NCBI RefSeq assembly: GCF_033439725.1
Contig: NW_026944390.1
Coordinates: 372,001 to 436,000, forward strand
Reading direction: 5' to 3'
DNA length: 64,000 nt
Source of the DNA: Neurospora tetraspora
Taxonomy: Eukaryota > Ascomycota > Sordariomycetes > Sordariales > Sordariaceae
Shown: positions 34,806 through 45,951 of the stretch, piece after piece
Position numbering within the stretch: the stretch's first letter is position 1
Layout: every line of letters starts with the position of its first letter
Notes under the pieces: model-generated
The model's database searches: none
Seen by the model: only the letters and a program-made list of their open reading frames with translations
What the model was told of the DNA's origin: nothing
Position numbers and translations under genes: made by a program

Positions 34806-36465
34806 TGTATTCTAAGTCTCTCCTAACTACTTTCCCTCTATTTTATTTTTCTAGCATGTCACCAGAAGGGTATGGGAGGATAGGCAAATTTATAAGAATC
34901 TTACAAATTCTAGCATCTTCTACTGATATTGAGATGACGTTCTATTACGAGGAGGCAAGACTATTCCATTCCTTCATTCTCCTTTTGCGAGTACCTGTGC
35001 GGATCAGATACCATGGGATTAGCCCGTAACTGCCTAGTCATAGCCAAGGTTGGTACTATGGTACTAAGGCCTCGATTGCCCTCGATTAGATGAGTAATCC
35101 CTTCCTTAGTAGTACTTGGGAGAGCCAACACACTTATAGTAGCGTCGTCATTTTCGCTACTACTATACACTTTATTCCACAGCCTTTTTGGATGCAGGAA
35201 CACTTGTGATCTATTACGCGGTGGAGTCGGCTATAGGCCTAGGTTCTTAGGTTCTAGTCGGACTCGCCTGCCCAAATATCTTGGGTTCTTACGCTTCGTA
35301 GTGTTGGTGGGGACGTTTTAATTGCGAGAAGGACGGCTCCCAATCCATCGTCCTGCGAGCGTAGCTGAGGGATGTTGCAGTAAGAGCAAAGGGAATAATA
35401 GTTGAGTATTTTTCATCGTCGGCCTAGATGTTGCATCAGCTGTTAATGCGCTGAGGTTGAAAGATGCGGCTTCACCCAAGTGTGCGACGGTGCTAGATGG
35501 ACACAACAGATACAAACGTCCACTCCAACCTTCAATGTGCTAGCCCGCCTTATAGCCTTAGCCGCGCTTGGCGTGGGTAGGTAGAAACGGTGTATTCGGT
35601 GGGCTTTGGCGTGAGTAATAGGATGGAAACGCTTCTGGAAACGCTTCTATGAAGGTTAGTTTTTGACTTTGGCCACAGCGTGGCACTTACAGAAAAGTGC
35701 CCAGCCGCTAGCCTCTGTTTCCCTACTTTTTGTAGGATCGACGTACTCATCCTAACATTTCATCTCCCGGCAAAGGTGTAGCTGAGCCATCAAAGCCCCT
35801 GTAACAATTGTGCTCTTTCTAATAACTTTCCGATTGGTGGCTTATCTATGGGAGAGCGGACGGGATCCCGAGTTTTCCACCATCTATGGCCGTATGTGCC
35901 TATGATGTGATCAAGTTGAGATTATGTAGGGTAGAGGCGTGGTTATGTGTTGGTTGTATGGGGTGTGGTGGGTGAGGTTTGGTGTGTGTGTTGTCGAGAA
36001 CATTGTGAACGTTCGTCGTTGTCGGTGACGGTGACGGTGAGGGAACGGTGGAGATTTCACCGTTTATGGAAAATGTATGTATGTATGTATTATGTATTAG
36101 CAAGGGCGGTAAACATTCGAGCAACATTGCACCAGGAAGGAAGGTAGAGGAGAGAGAGAGAGTCTGTGTTGAAACATCAATTCGCTAGCTACCTTTTCTC
36201 ATCTTATCATCATCGCATCGCGCTCGAGCTGCAAAAACGCCAGGTGATTGATCTATAACCTAAGTACGGAATCATCACCATACCATTATCCTCATACCCA
36301 TACCATGTTATGTAGCTTAAGTCTAAAAGAACCAGCCAACCACTACACCAATACATGCATGCATGCAAATAACAAGTAAGCAACCGCGCGACATAAGCTA
36401 AATGTTTTGTTTTTGTAGTGTACAGGTAGGATAATTGGCGCTCGGTGATATATCCGCTAGTGTCC
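34806..36465. other. Intergenic, no convincing gene (1.7 kb)
   Basis: There is a moderately AT-rich part to ~35.8 kb. A minus-strand open stretch at 34961-35203 has some protein-like composition but no recognisable family. A 48-bp segment at 35859-35906 resembles 4734-4777. An ATGT tetranucleotide run lies at about 36066-36088. Confidence 0.5.
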
Positions 36466-36834
36466 TCATGGACGACGGACAGTGTTGTCTTTGTCTTTCT
36501 TGTTCATGACTTCGAAAATTTCTTTTTCCAATTCCTCCATCCGCATCTGGATACGGAAACGTGATGAAATGCTAGCGGGATACGCCTCTAGTAGTTTCCT
36601 CCTCGTAACAGTCGATATGGGTACATCATCCGGGATCATCCCAAGAGGTTGCCACGGACCCGGGGTAAAGCTTGGGTTGTCGTTTGCAACGGCTGAGATG
36701 GTGGGCGCATTCCTCAATTTCGGCATCATCTTCCAATGCTTCTCCCTGTACTTCTTTCTCTTCCGCTCCGCCTCCTCTTCCTCGCTTTCGCTTCTCTGGA
36801 ATGTCAACTCATCGGCTTGAGGCGGATCGCCTTG
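36466..36834 (-). other. Protein-like open frame directly downstream of, and in frame with, tho2
   Basis: After the Tho2 stop there are two consecutive TAG codons (36840-36835). The same frame then stays open for 122 sense codons. The translation is compositionally coding-like: an acidic then basic stretch (SEEEEAERKRKKYREKHW), a Pro-rich block (SFTPGPWQPLGMIPDDVP) and a helix-forming end (RIQMRMEELEKEIFEVMNK). It has no ATG before an internal Met, so it is probably an exon spliced to something upstream, or a 3' alternative end of tho2. Read-through of two stops is unlikely. I do not recognise a domain. Whether it is expressed is unknown. Confidence 0.4.
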
Positions 36835-36837
36835 CTA

Positions 36838-39800
36838 CTAGCGACGCGGCCGCTTGTCCTGATGACCTCCAGGCCCCTGAGACGAATCGATTACTCCATC
36901 ACCTCTCCGCTTCCTTGACCTATCATCACCACCTCCTCTCATGTCATCATGTCCACCACCGGGTCCGCTAGGCCTGGAGGATCTTGATTCCCGCGGCGGC
37001 CTACCATGGCCATCGCTCCTTCCGCCTCCCATAGGCGGCGGTCCACCCTGGTTATGGCTTGATCCATCACCTCCACCTCTGTGGCTGCCATGGCCGCGAT
37101 GACTGGGTTCTCTTGAAGGTGGCGGGGGCGGCATGTCTCCTCCACCGCCTCTGTGACCAGATCCGCTTCCGGCATTGGAATCGCGGCCGGATCTCCGGTC
37201 ACCACGCGAAGACCCACCCGTGATGAGGTCGGCACTGGGGCCACCAGGTGCGTTAGCCGTCGATGGGCCGCCGCCACCGCCGCCGCCACGGCTCCTACTT
37301 TCTCTGGAATAGTCGCTTCTAGAACTCGACTCCTTCGCGTCACCGCCACCACCACCGGGGTTGCGCTCGCGGCTGTTTCTCCTCGAAGGCCTGTCGCTTC
37401 TCTCCGAGCGAGAGCTATGGTGCCGGCTACTTCCGCGCTCGTGATCCCCGCCGGCTCCTCCTCTGCTGCTGGAGCCATATCCTTCTCCGTTCACATCACC
37501 ACGGGAGTGACCGCCATGTGGAATCGACGAGGAATCCTCACGACTGTCACCGACAACTTGGATGGGCGCCAGACCACCACGTGGCTCTCGGTCTCTGGAC
37601 TCCCTATCTCTGGTATCTCTACCACGGTCCCGATCCCGATCGCCACGGTCCGTGCTCATTTCCCTGCGCGAACCGGTCTCACGAATGTCTCTGAGGGGGT
37701 CGGGCCTGTCATTGACAGGCGTGTTGCCGGGTGATGCACCAGCTAGCACTTGCGCATCCGAGTCCACCATGGTGTTGAGTCTTGACGACCCACGCATGCG
37801 CGAACCAGGCCCGCGAGCGTCCATAGATGCTTTATCAAGCATGTTCTGGATACCACGAAGCTGTCTGCTTCCTCCGCCAGATCTCATGCGGTCATTGTTA
37901 GAAGCTGATGGGCCGGTAGGAGTGGCGAAGTTCGAGCCATGCTGTCCAGAGGGTTGTTGCCGTCCGCTGTTGTTAGGTGCAGACATGGAGGGTCGGTCTG
38001 GGGTGTTGATCGGAGGCCGGTTATGGGCACTTGGACCAGTTGGTCGATGACTAGGTGGACCATTGATTTGATTCAACCGATCAGGGTTGATTTGATTCAA
38101 CCGATCAGGGTGAACTCCCGGAGCCGAAGGTGGTGGGGGCGGAGGCGGCGGCGGTCCAGCTTGTGATTGTTGTTGCTGACTTGATTGACCGCCTTGCTGT
38201 GGTTGCTGATTGATGTGGCTCATCCGATCAGGATGAACGCCGGGAGATTGAGAAGGCAGAGAAGAAGGTGGTGCGTTGACATTGCCGCCTGCGTTATCAT
38301 ACTGACCTCTCCGCGACTGTCGTGAAGACGAAGGACCAGTCGGGGGTTGACGATCGGGAGAGGATGTACGGTTGGCTTCCATACCCGGGAATCGGCCGTC
38401 AGGACGGATTGGGACTCCGTTAGCAGGACCCATCCTAGCGTTGTTCCTGCCACGACCCCGCGGGCCTGATGGCGGTGGACCGCCGGACCCCGAAGTTGCT
38501 GCTGGTACTGCTGCCGGTCCACTGTCAACGATTGACTGGATAGGATTCAGCCTACCGTAGTTAGGATCTTGTTGGACAGGTCTGCCATGGTCATGGTCCG
38601 TGCCGCGAGGAGGAGGTTGAGTGTATGAACCATCTCTGGATCCTCCTGGTCTCTCGATTTCTCTATCAGCAGGGCGGTCTAGGCGGCCATGTGACGATCC
38701 GATATCTCCGTGTGCGTGCCCGTCACGGCCGGTGCTGTGGTAATCCGAATGTCGATGGCGCCCTTGACGGTCGTCGCGAGCGTTATCGGCCTGACTGGTC
38801 GCCGACCGTTCAGATGACCTGGGAGATTCTGTACGGGGAGGTCGTTCGCGAGTTTGATCCCTGGACGAGGAACGGCCTTGCGGCTCACGAGCGTCGGTGA
38901 TGAGAGCAGCTCTCGCCGGGTTGATATGAGAAGGTGGCTGTTCAGCAGCTCTCGGTGGGTTGGGATGAGACTGCTTCTGTTCGGCTTCTGCTAGGAGTCG
39001 CGCACGTTCCGGGTTGATAGGCGGCTCTGGTGCGTCATTGTGAGATGAGGCAACCGCTGAAGGTGCCGCACCTGCATTTTCCCTAGACAGTCTTCCATCG
39101 TGCCGGTTAGCACCATGGGGCGTTCTGTCTCGTGGCTGCCGGCCATCACGTCCAGGGGCAGCTGTAGGCTCGGTCCTACGAGGTGGCGGTTCCGCACGAT
39201 TCGGCCAATCCCTATCGGATGGGCGAGATGAGTCCCTTGTAGGCGGTTCCGCGGGACGCCTGTCGGTTGATGGGAAGTCGCGCGGTCGTTCAGGGCGTGA
39301 CGTTTCCGGCGCTCGATAGTCTCTGCTCTCCCGACCATGCACGGGCTCCCTCGTTTCACGAGGATGTGTCTCGCGCGGCTCCCGAGTCTCACGCGGCTCT
39401 CGGGCATCACGACCATCCCTAGATGAAGCGGGCTCTCTTCTGTTATTCATGTTGTGCTGGGCTCGGTTAAAGTGGCTGGCACTGAAAACCTCTGGTATTG
39501 GCACATCTGGTCTCCTTGGCAGATCAGGATTGCTGGGCAGGCCACGGCCGCCAGATGTTAGTGTCGATGGTCTGTTGACATCACTGCGGTTTCCAGGAAG
39601 TTTGGTCGGTAGAGGACCTGCGTTGGGCGCTGGAGGTCGAGGAGGCGGTCCATTGCCTCCCATTGACCTTTGTGGAGGGTTAGCGTCCTTTTGCGGTTCC
39701 CTAGTAGGGAGGTTTCTTGTCGGAGCAGAGTCCTTCTGGTTTCCGGAGGCCGCGCCAGATCTTCCACTTCTGCCATCCTTGACTTCACCATCTTCAACCT

Positions 39801-42800
39801 CGGCGGCGCTTTGTTTCCTTCCGTGGGAATTGGGCTTGAGGGTTGCTGCTGCAGCGCGAAGAGAGGACTTGCCCTCCTCTTTCGAATCACCCGTCTGTGC
39901 TCGGTCAGCGTTTGTACGCGTCGGAGCCTGAGCCGATGCACTTACTATACCAGGGCGGAATGCCTGAACCAGGATCCATTTGGACTTCCTCTTTTGTAGC
40001 TCAGAGAACGCCGTCTGTGCTGTAACCGAGAGATCGACACGATGGCCTTCCTCGGTTTCGGGAGCGTTCTTGGAGGCAGCCTCTCGCTCAGTGATGGTCT
40101 TAAGTTGCTCCAAGAACTTCTCGGCCATGAAGTTGATCGCCGGAAAGAAGTCGATAACAGCCTTCAATACTGTAATGGCATTCCTGATATGCATCCACTC
40201 CATATCATTGAGGCATGCCCTCAGTGCCGAGTTGAGCTCCTTATGCCATTTGAAGAGGAGGTCACGGAACGCATCGTGTTCAACGAAAGCCGTGGGTTTC
40301 CCGTCCGCGTCAAAGGCAGTAGCGAAACCAACGTAGTTCCTTGTTTTCTTACCTTGCACCTCCTTCGAGCCCAGTGCTTCTTTCTCGTAAGCATTCTTGT
40401 CACCGTGCCACTTTGAGAGCTCGCTGAGAATGCACTTCAAAAACCGACCGATGTGCTCCGCTTCACGTACAGTGCAAGTGAAGAGCATACTGCGGAGCCT
40501 GTTGTGCTGGAAAAGTCGGTCGTAGAGTGACATGAGCTTGAAATTTGGTGCTGAGAACTCGTGAAGGAATTTGAGGAACTTGAAGCTGTACTCGGCATCT
40601 AAACCAGAAAGCTGCAACCGAGGAAGAATGCATTCCTCAAGCATGGTATCTGCCGTCACATCGACTTTCGTAATATCAGCCGGGAACCAGGTAGTGAGCT
40701 GTCTGCTCAACTGAAAGCGGAATTTCGAGTATCGCTGGAGTTCTTCGCTATTCTCCTTGAGAAGGGATGACACCCGAGCGTTGATTTCGGCTTGTTTCTG
40801 CGTCTTCTTGTTCATTCCAATTCGTGTCATGTCCGATCTGTCGTTCATTACCTCCCTAGCAAGCTTCTTGAGCCTGTTGATTTCGTCACTGTAATTATCC
40901 TGTGGGAAAGAAAGGTCACCCAGCTGCAAGGCCCAGAAGAGGACATAGCAGGTGGGGGTGAGGTATCGGAGAGTGTCCTCTGACAAGACAGTGGGGATCT
41001 CGTCAATGACAGGTTGGAAAGGCTCCAAAACGGGGTCCACTTTCCGTTCATTTGCGCCTTGAGCTGGAACCGTAGTTTGGCCGTCGGCGGCAGGCGTGCT
41101 CGCAGCATCATCGCCATTTGCTGTAGTCATGGCCACATCTCCGTCCGTATCGGGAGCAGCTGAGGCAGCCGGCGCCTGACTCTCTGACTGACCTCGGACT
41201 CGGTTCATAGCCGTGCGAATACTGGCCCGTCCGATCAAGAACGCAAGACCTGCCCCAAGACCGTAGTCGCGCATGAGCCGAATGACACTGGGAACAAGGT
41301 TGTTGAAGGTCTCTCCATCAAGACTACTGCGGAGAAGGTCCAGGTACTGCAGTAGCACCTGGTGAGTATCGTCTGCCATGGTGGCTAGGTACTTGATGTG
41401 AGCATCGCCCTGAACGACCGCAGAGATGGCGCTTTGGCGGTACTGAGCGATGTTGGCGAGGAGGCGGCCAGCAAGTCCGTTAGTCATGAGCGCCTGAACG
41501 AGTCGGTCGGCACTCTTGGTTGATACATAACGCTTATCGCCTAGGTTGGTGAGGGTTTCGCGTCTTAGAAGCTCACCACCGGTCATGGCATGAAGCTGTG
41601 CATCGGTGAAATCCAGGTCTGAAACCACACCTCCCATGGAGGAGATCAACTCCTTGAGGATGACGAGGTCAGTGGAGTTACCCTTGGAAAGCTGATTGTC
41701 CACATAACGAAGGATAGGTGTGGGATCCATCCTAGAATAACGGAGGAAGACCTTGCCGGAGAATCTGGACAACGCCTGGAGCCACTTGCTGGTAAGCAGC
41801 ACCGAGCTTTCCTGTGTCCGGCTTCTCTGCTGCCCACCAAGAGAGCTAAGAACAGACCAGACGAGAACATCGTAACCAAGGTCTGTGAAATACTTGGCGC
41901 ACTCTACGAAGGCCTCGATCAGGTTGCTGTAGGACTCGATTTGCTGCAGCGCGACCTTGCAAACGATACCGGGAGATGGATAAGCGGTTTTAGCAAGGGT
42001 CTTGGCCATCTGCGGGATATTGGTCAAAGACAAACGCTTCATAGTACTGAGCGTCTCTAGGCGGGTTCGCGCAAACGCCTTCTTCATGGGTTCGAGTCGG
42101 GATGTTTGACCCTCGTACCATTCGGCGTAAACGTTGTATCGAACATGAATAGGGAACTGCTTGAGAAGGGTCCAGACGCCATCGACAACCGAGGAGTTGG
42201 TTTCCAGCAGACTCAAGGAAGGCACGAGGAGGCGTTTGAGTAACGCCAACCACCGGGAACGGTTGGCCGGTGACTGATCATCGGCCATGCTCTTGGCGCC
42301 GATGCTTGTGAGCTTCGCAATCAGACCAGCATCCTGGCCGATGCTCACGCCAATAACGTTCACAAAGGTATCGCAGAGCGTGAAGATGTCGTCGACAGTT
42401 TGGCAGACAGGAACATTATCCGCCCACTCGTCCCAGTAGAAGCGGTATCCACCTCCTTCGCTGGTTTCAGCGTCCGGGAACGGCCATCTCAAGGCGCGTT
42501 TAGGAGTGATGGCGGCGAGCCTAATACTGCCTTTAGGAACCCCGGATTGGTCCACATCCGGAAGTTTCTTGCCAGGACAATTGGCCGAGGCCGGAGACTT
42601 GGGTTGAGGGCGGCTTTGTTGGTACACGGTTTCGACAGAGTGGTGAAGGATGCGGTGTACAAGAGGTATAAGGTCGGGGTGTGCTTGAAGAATCCAGTCA
42701 TGTCGTCCTATGATGAACAGAGATTCCGGGATAGCACCAATCGTGAGGAGACACTTGAGGAGAATGACCTTTTGGTCATCAGGTTCTGGAAGCTTGGGCT

Positions 42801-44616
42801 TTTCTTCGGCAGTCTCGGCTGTGGCCTTGGTATCAGCATCAGCTTTTCCGTGGGCCATGTCGCGGCGACTGTTCATCGGAGGAGGGGCCATGTCATCCGG
42901 AAGGGCTCCGGCCATCATCAACGCATTAGCGGCACCTCCTGGTCGGTTTGCCCTCTCCTTTTCTTCCAGCTCCTTGAACCTGGCTTCCTTGACCGCCTCC
43001 ATCATGTCGTCCGGCGGCCAGATATGCTCCCAGAGATCGGTTAGTGTGATGAACCCAACCTTGATGAGCAGGGCCAGGAGATAGAGAAGGTTTGCAGGGA
43101 GCATGTCCTCGCTATCCCTAGCTTCTGTCGTATAGAAACGCAACTTGAAGCCCAGCATCTGGGCCGCATCGCGATTACCAGTAGGTGGCAAAGTTTTGGT
43201 GATTTTGATCCATTCCTTTTGAATACTGTTTTCCTGTCCGCTCTCCGCGCGGGCGTCCGGAAGATCCTCGTCGTCCAAATTGGTGACCTGCCGGCCGCCG
43301 AGCTCGAAAAATGCATCAAGCTTGATCTTGCGTGCTCTGTCCCAGAACGCAATGTCGCGTTTTAGGCGTTGTGCGGCAAGAGCCTTTTCCTCCTCTTCGC
43401 TCGCAACCCAGTTGGAGTGGTCGGGGAGGGCCCATATAGGCAAACCGCCGACAAATGTTTCAGGCGGGAGTTTGATCTGAGTACGGGGCCACCAGGAACT
43501 CACGCGCAGGAATTTAATAAAGAACCTGAACTGTTTAATGAGTACTGAGGCAAACACGTCCAGCGTGACGTCGAGAACGCGGCCTGGGTGCAGGTCGAAT
43601 GTTCCAATAAGGCCCATAACCTTGTTGAACGCAGCCTGCACGACCTCGGAGGATGGTGGTTCCGCACTGCTAGTCGTAAACAGTTCGGTAACAAGTTTAG
43701 AGTAGCCCTCTGTCTCTTCTCGCAGAAGATTATAGTTGGCCTGGCGATAGAGCAGATTCGTCGACTGCCGGATGCCTACACGAACGAACGTATCGCGGAC
43801 GAGGCCCAGTGGTTGAAGAACTGCAGCGTCGAGGACTTGGCGCATGAGGGTAGTCGACACCTCTGTGGCGTACATGAGATCACGGAGCTGGGGCCGGAAA
43901 GGCGCATTTTCTACGTCCATAAAGGTCGCTACAGTGTCGAGAAACAAGGTATGGGCGTCAAAAACCAGGGCGGCACGATCAGCCTCTGAAGGCTCGGGGC
44001 CCAGTATGTCCTTGATAACCTTGCCGGCATCTGAACCCGGAAGACGGCCGTCGACAGCAGAGTGGATCAGTTCCTGGAATATGGCGGCGACCTCGGTAAG
44101 GTCCTCGTCGTCGCGTGACTGGACGCCATGATCGATAACTTCTTGACGCGCGCCTTTGGACCACCTGGAGACGCGGTCATCGGTGATGATGCTATAATCG
44201 TAACCAGGTTGAATCGGCGAAGGAGGCGCCGAGGGGTATGTTGGCTGAGGTGGCGGGGCGGGTGTGGGCGCGGCCGCGCTCGGATTCGGGACTGGTGTTG
44301 GTGGTGCAGTGTTTATCGGAGGGAGGTTGTTGGCCGAGGAAGAGCTCGGAGGGCGGGAAGCGGACGACGGTATGGGGGGATTGGGGTTGTTGCTGTTGTT
44401 GTTGTTGCTGTTGTTGTTGTTGCTGTTGTAAGGCTGATTCGAGTCGCGACGATCGGGTCTCCGGGTGTTTCTCCCATTACGGCCACCGCCGCGTCCTCCA
44501 TCATAGCCTCTGTCATGCTGTCCTAGTGACGTATTGTCGGGTCGATGGGGGGCAGGTCTGGAGGGGCCAGAGTCGGGCGGGCCTCGATGATCGGATCTTT
44601 TGCGCTTGGGAGGCAT
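36838..44616 (-). CDS. tho2: THO complex subunit 2 (Tho2/THOC2)
   Basis: An uninterrupted 2592-codon ORF from the ATG at 44616. Tho2 is the scaffold of the nuclear THO/TREX complex, which couples transcription elongation to mRNP assembly and export. After a low-complexity N-terminus with an Asn/Ser run (residues 64-79), helical Tho2 domains run from about 150 to 1560, including FRDLLFKWHKELNSALRACL and the block ending QKRKSKWILVQAFRPGI. The remaining ~1000 residues are disordered, rich in Arg, Pro, Gly, Ser and Asp, with RE/RD dipeptides and a short tandem duplication of an 8-residue unit (DRLNQINP, near 38060-38107); they end in KRPRR. Yeast and human homologues are about 1600 residues, so the tail is an extension. 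The gene is divergent from met-5 across 1335 bp. Confidence 0.92.
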   Translation of the reverse strand: MPPKRKRSDHRGPPDSGPSRPAPHRPDNTSLGQHDRGYDGGRGGGRNGRNTRRPDRRDSNQPYNSNNNNSNNNNSNNPNPPIPSSASRPPSSSSANNLPPINTAPPTPVPNPSAAAPTPAPPPQPTYPSAPPSPIQPGYDYSIITDDRVSRWSKGARQEVIDHGVQSRDDEDLTEVAAIFQELIHSAVDGRLPGSDAGKVIKDILGPEPSEADRAALVFDAHTLFLDTVATFMDVENAPFRPQLRDLMYATEVSTTLMRQVLDAAVLQPLGLVRDTFVRVGIRQSTNLLYRQANYNLLREETEGYSKLVTELFTTSSAEPPSSEVVQAAFNKVMGLIGTFDLHPGRVLDVTLDVFASVLIKQFRFFIKFLRVSSWWPRTQIKLPPETFVGGLPIWALPDHSNWVASEEEEKALAAQRLKRDIAFWDRARKIKLDAFFELGGRQVTNLDDEDLPDARAESGQENSIQKEWIKITKTLPPTGNRDAAQMLGFKLRFYTTEARDSEDMLPANLLYLLALLIKVGFITLTDLWEHIWPPDDMMEAVKEARFKELEEKERANRPGGAANALMMAGALPDDMAPPPMNSRRDMAHGKADADTKATAETAEEKPKLPEPDDQKVILLKCLLTIGAIPESLFIIGRHDWILQAHPDLIPLVHRILHHSVETVYQQSRPQPKSPASANCPGKKLPDVDQSGVPKGSIRLAAITPKRALRWPFPDAETSEGGGYRFYWDEWADNVPVCQTVDDIFTLCDTFVNVIGVSIGQDAGLIAKLTSIGAKSMADDQSPANRSRWLALLKRLLVPSLSLLETNSSVVDGVWTLLKQFPIHVRYNVYAEWYEGQTSRLEPMKKAFARTRLETLSTMKRLSLTNIPQMAKTLAKTAYPSPGIVCKVALQQIESYSNLIEAFVECAKYFTDLGYDVLVWSVLSSLGGQQRSRTQESSVLLTSKWLQALSRFSGKVFLRYSRMDPTPILRYVDNQLSKGNSTDLVILKELISSMGGVVSDLDFTDAQLHAMTGGELLRRETLTNLGDKRYVSTKSADRLVQALMTNGLAGRLLANIAQYRQSAISAVVQGDAHIKYLATMADDTHQVLLQYLDLLRSSLDGETFNNLVPSVIRLMRDYGLGAGLAFLIGRASIRTAMNRVRGQSESQAPAASAAPDTDGDVAMTTANGDDAASTPAADGQTTVPAQGANERKVDPVLEPFQPVIDEIPTVLSEDTLRYLTPTCYVLFWALQLGDLSFPQDNYSDEINRLKKLAREVMNDRSDMTRIGMNKKTQKQAEINARVSSLLKENSEELQRYSKFRFQLSRQLTTWFPADITKVDVTADTMLEECILPRLQLSGLDAEYSFKFLKFLHEFSAPNFKLMSLYDRLFQHNRLRSMLFTCTVREAEHIGRFLKCILSELSKWHGDKNAYEKEALGSKEVQGKKTRNYVGFATAFDADGKPTAFVEHDAFRDLLFKWHKELNSALRACLNDMEWMHIRNAITVLKAVIDFFPAINFMAEKFLEQLKTITEREAASKNAPETEEGHRVDLSVTAQTAFSELQKRKSKWILVQAFRPGIVSASAQAPTRTNADRAQTGDSKEEGKSSLRAAAATLKPNSHGRKQSAAEVEDGEVKDGRSGRSGAASGNQKDSAPTRNLPTREPQKDANPPQRSMGGNGPPPRPPAPNAGPLPTKLPGNRSDVNRPSTLTSGGRGLPSNPDLPRRPDVPIPEVFSASHFNRAQHNMNNRREPASSRDGRDAREPRETREPRETHPRETREPVHGRESRDYRAPETSRPERPRDFPSTDRRPAEPPTRDSSRPSDRDWPNRAEPPPRRTEPTAAPGRDGRQPRDRTPHGANRHDGRLSRENAGAAPSAVASSHNDAPEPPINPERARLLAEAEQKQSHPNPPRAAEQPPSHINPARAALITDAREPQGRSSSRDQTRERPPRTESPRSSERSATSQADNARDDRQGRHRHSDYHSTGRDGHAHGDIGSSHGRLDRPADREIERPGGSRDGSYTQPPPRGTDHDHGRPVQQDPNYGRLNPIQSIVDSGPAAVPAATSGSGGPPPSGPRGRGRNNARMGPANGVPIRPDGRFPGMEANRTSSPDRQPPTGPSSSRQSRRGQYDNAGGNVNAPPSSLPSQSPGVHPDRMSHINQQPQQGGQSSQQQQSQAGPPPPPPPPPSAPGVHPDRLNQINPDRLNQINGPPSHRPTGPSAHNRPPINTPDRPSMSAPNNSGRQQPSGQHGSNFATPTGPSASNNDRMRSGGGSRQLRGIQNMLDKASMDARGPGSRMRGSSRLNTMVDSDAQVLAGASPGNTPVNDRPDPLRDIRETGSRREMSTDRGDRDRDRGRDTRDRESRDREPRGGLAPIQVVGDSREDSSSIPHGGHSRGDVNGEGYGSSSRGGAGGDHERGSSRHHSSRSERSDRPSRRNSRERNPGGGGGDAKESSSRSDYSRESRSRGGGGGGGPSTANAPGGPSADLITGGSSRGDRRSGRDSNAGSGSGHRGGGGDMPPPPPSREPSHRGHGSHRGGGDGSSHNQGGPPPMGGGRSDGHGRPPRESRSSRPSGPGGGHDDMRGGGDDRSRKRRGDGVIDSSQGPGGHQDKRPRR

Positions 44617-45951
44617 GGTGCTGCTCTCTCTAAAGTGACGGCTGTTGCGTCATCTATTGTCGTTGGCGGCGCTCTTGTCCGCTCTTTGCTCGTTCGTTGA
44701 TCGCCCTTGTCGAGATGAGGGTACCAAATTTGTTGTCGTTGTTTGTCTCGTTTGCAAGTGAGGTCAAGTTGACTTGTGCTTCACCTTGGGATCTTGACTA
44801 AGATGCAACGGAAATGTGTCAGAGAAAAAAGATGTCCGTCAAGAGAATGATTCCAAGGACCGATGATAGTAGACGGACGCTTTCAAGGTCAAGAGTTCGG
44901 CCAGAAAGAGAGTACAAAGGCCAAGAGGTGATGCGAGGACAAAGACAAGCGTCCACGAGGCGCGCAATTGAATGGAAGGATGCAATTACCACAAAGTTGA
45001 ATGAATGAGCGACGATAAAGAGTCCGTTGCCCAAAACCGAACAGATGGCGGACAAAGAAAAAGGCGACGTGGTGTGTCCGTCGTTTGGTGACCGTGCCTC
45101 GTTGGTGAAGGTGGTTGGTTTTTTTGTTGGAGAACGAGGAGATTCAAACCGTCCTTGGGGAATGTGACGGATCGGTAGGCAGAGAGCTGCAGTTGCACTG
45201 GGCGGGTTTGCTATTGTGCTGCGTTGCTGTCCGCTGTTTCCCAGTCCCAGCACAGTAGATAAAAAATAAGTGGGGACGCGATAAGAGCTGTGGCAGAGAG
45301 TGAAGGACTCAGCCTTGCAGATGAGGCTGCATTTGTCGCAAACTTGGGACAGTGGGAGAAGGCCCTGAAGTGCTGAGGAGTGCACTGTAGAGGTAACTGC
45401 AGTGTGGAGCGTGGCATCGTGGGCCGCGTGGGGCTCCTCCGCTTCCAGGACGAGGGGAATGCCGGAGATGCACGGGCCAGCCACCCCCTGGTCCCCGCCC
45501 CAGACGGCCGATTGCCGGCGTCCAAAAGTGATTCTCTTTCGTTGACGACAACTCCGGTACCTGGGCCTTGTACCCATTGTCCATTCAAGAGTCATCTTTT
45601 TGACGGAGATCCCACAACTCCCCCACGGCCGGTGCCAGTCTAGCGATTGCGCCATCCACGCTTGCAGCTTTTTTTGCCAGTTGTTTCCTACTTGTTCCCT
45701 CCCGTAGGGTCTTGATACTAGCCTCAGTCTCTAGCCTGAGAACCTCAGCCTCTCCTTGAATGCTTGGGATCGAGTTTTGATCTTTCTCACTCGTTCGCAT
45801 ACACAACAACTCCCGTTTCTGTCTTTGTATAAAAAGTCACAAGGCCAAGACTTGAACTAGCCCTATCTCCGGGGATACCGCGCAGGAGACAAACATTTCA
45901 GTCCAAGAGCCTCATCCTCATCGCCAGAGTCTAGACTCACCTCACTTCATC
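44617..45951. promoter_or_regulatory. Divergent intergenic region between tho2 and met-5
   Basis: This 1335-bp region must contain both promoters. ORFs in it are shadows without motifs. A TGACTC half-site (minus strand, 45589-45594), the core of the Gcn4/CPC-1 site, lies about 360 bp upstream of the met-5 ATG. It is suggestive of cross-pathway amino-acid control but short enough to occur by chance. I did not find a convincing CYS-3 palindrome. Confidence 0.5.

Noticed and set aside
36482-36820. 112-codon plus-strand ORF
   Set aside because: Starts at GTG, is Ser/Phe/Leu-rich, and is the complement of the charged minus-strand frame downstream of tho2.
45540-45951. CYS-3 binding palindrome upstream of met-5
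   Set aside because: No sequence close enough to the consensus was found; only a TGACTC half-site is present.
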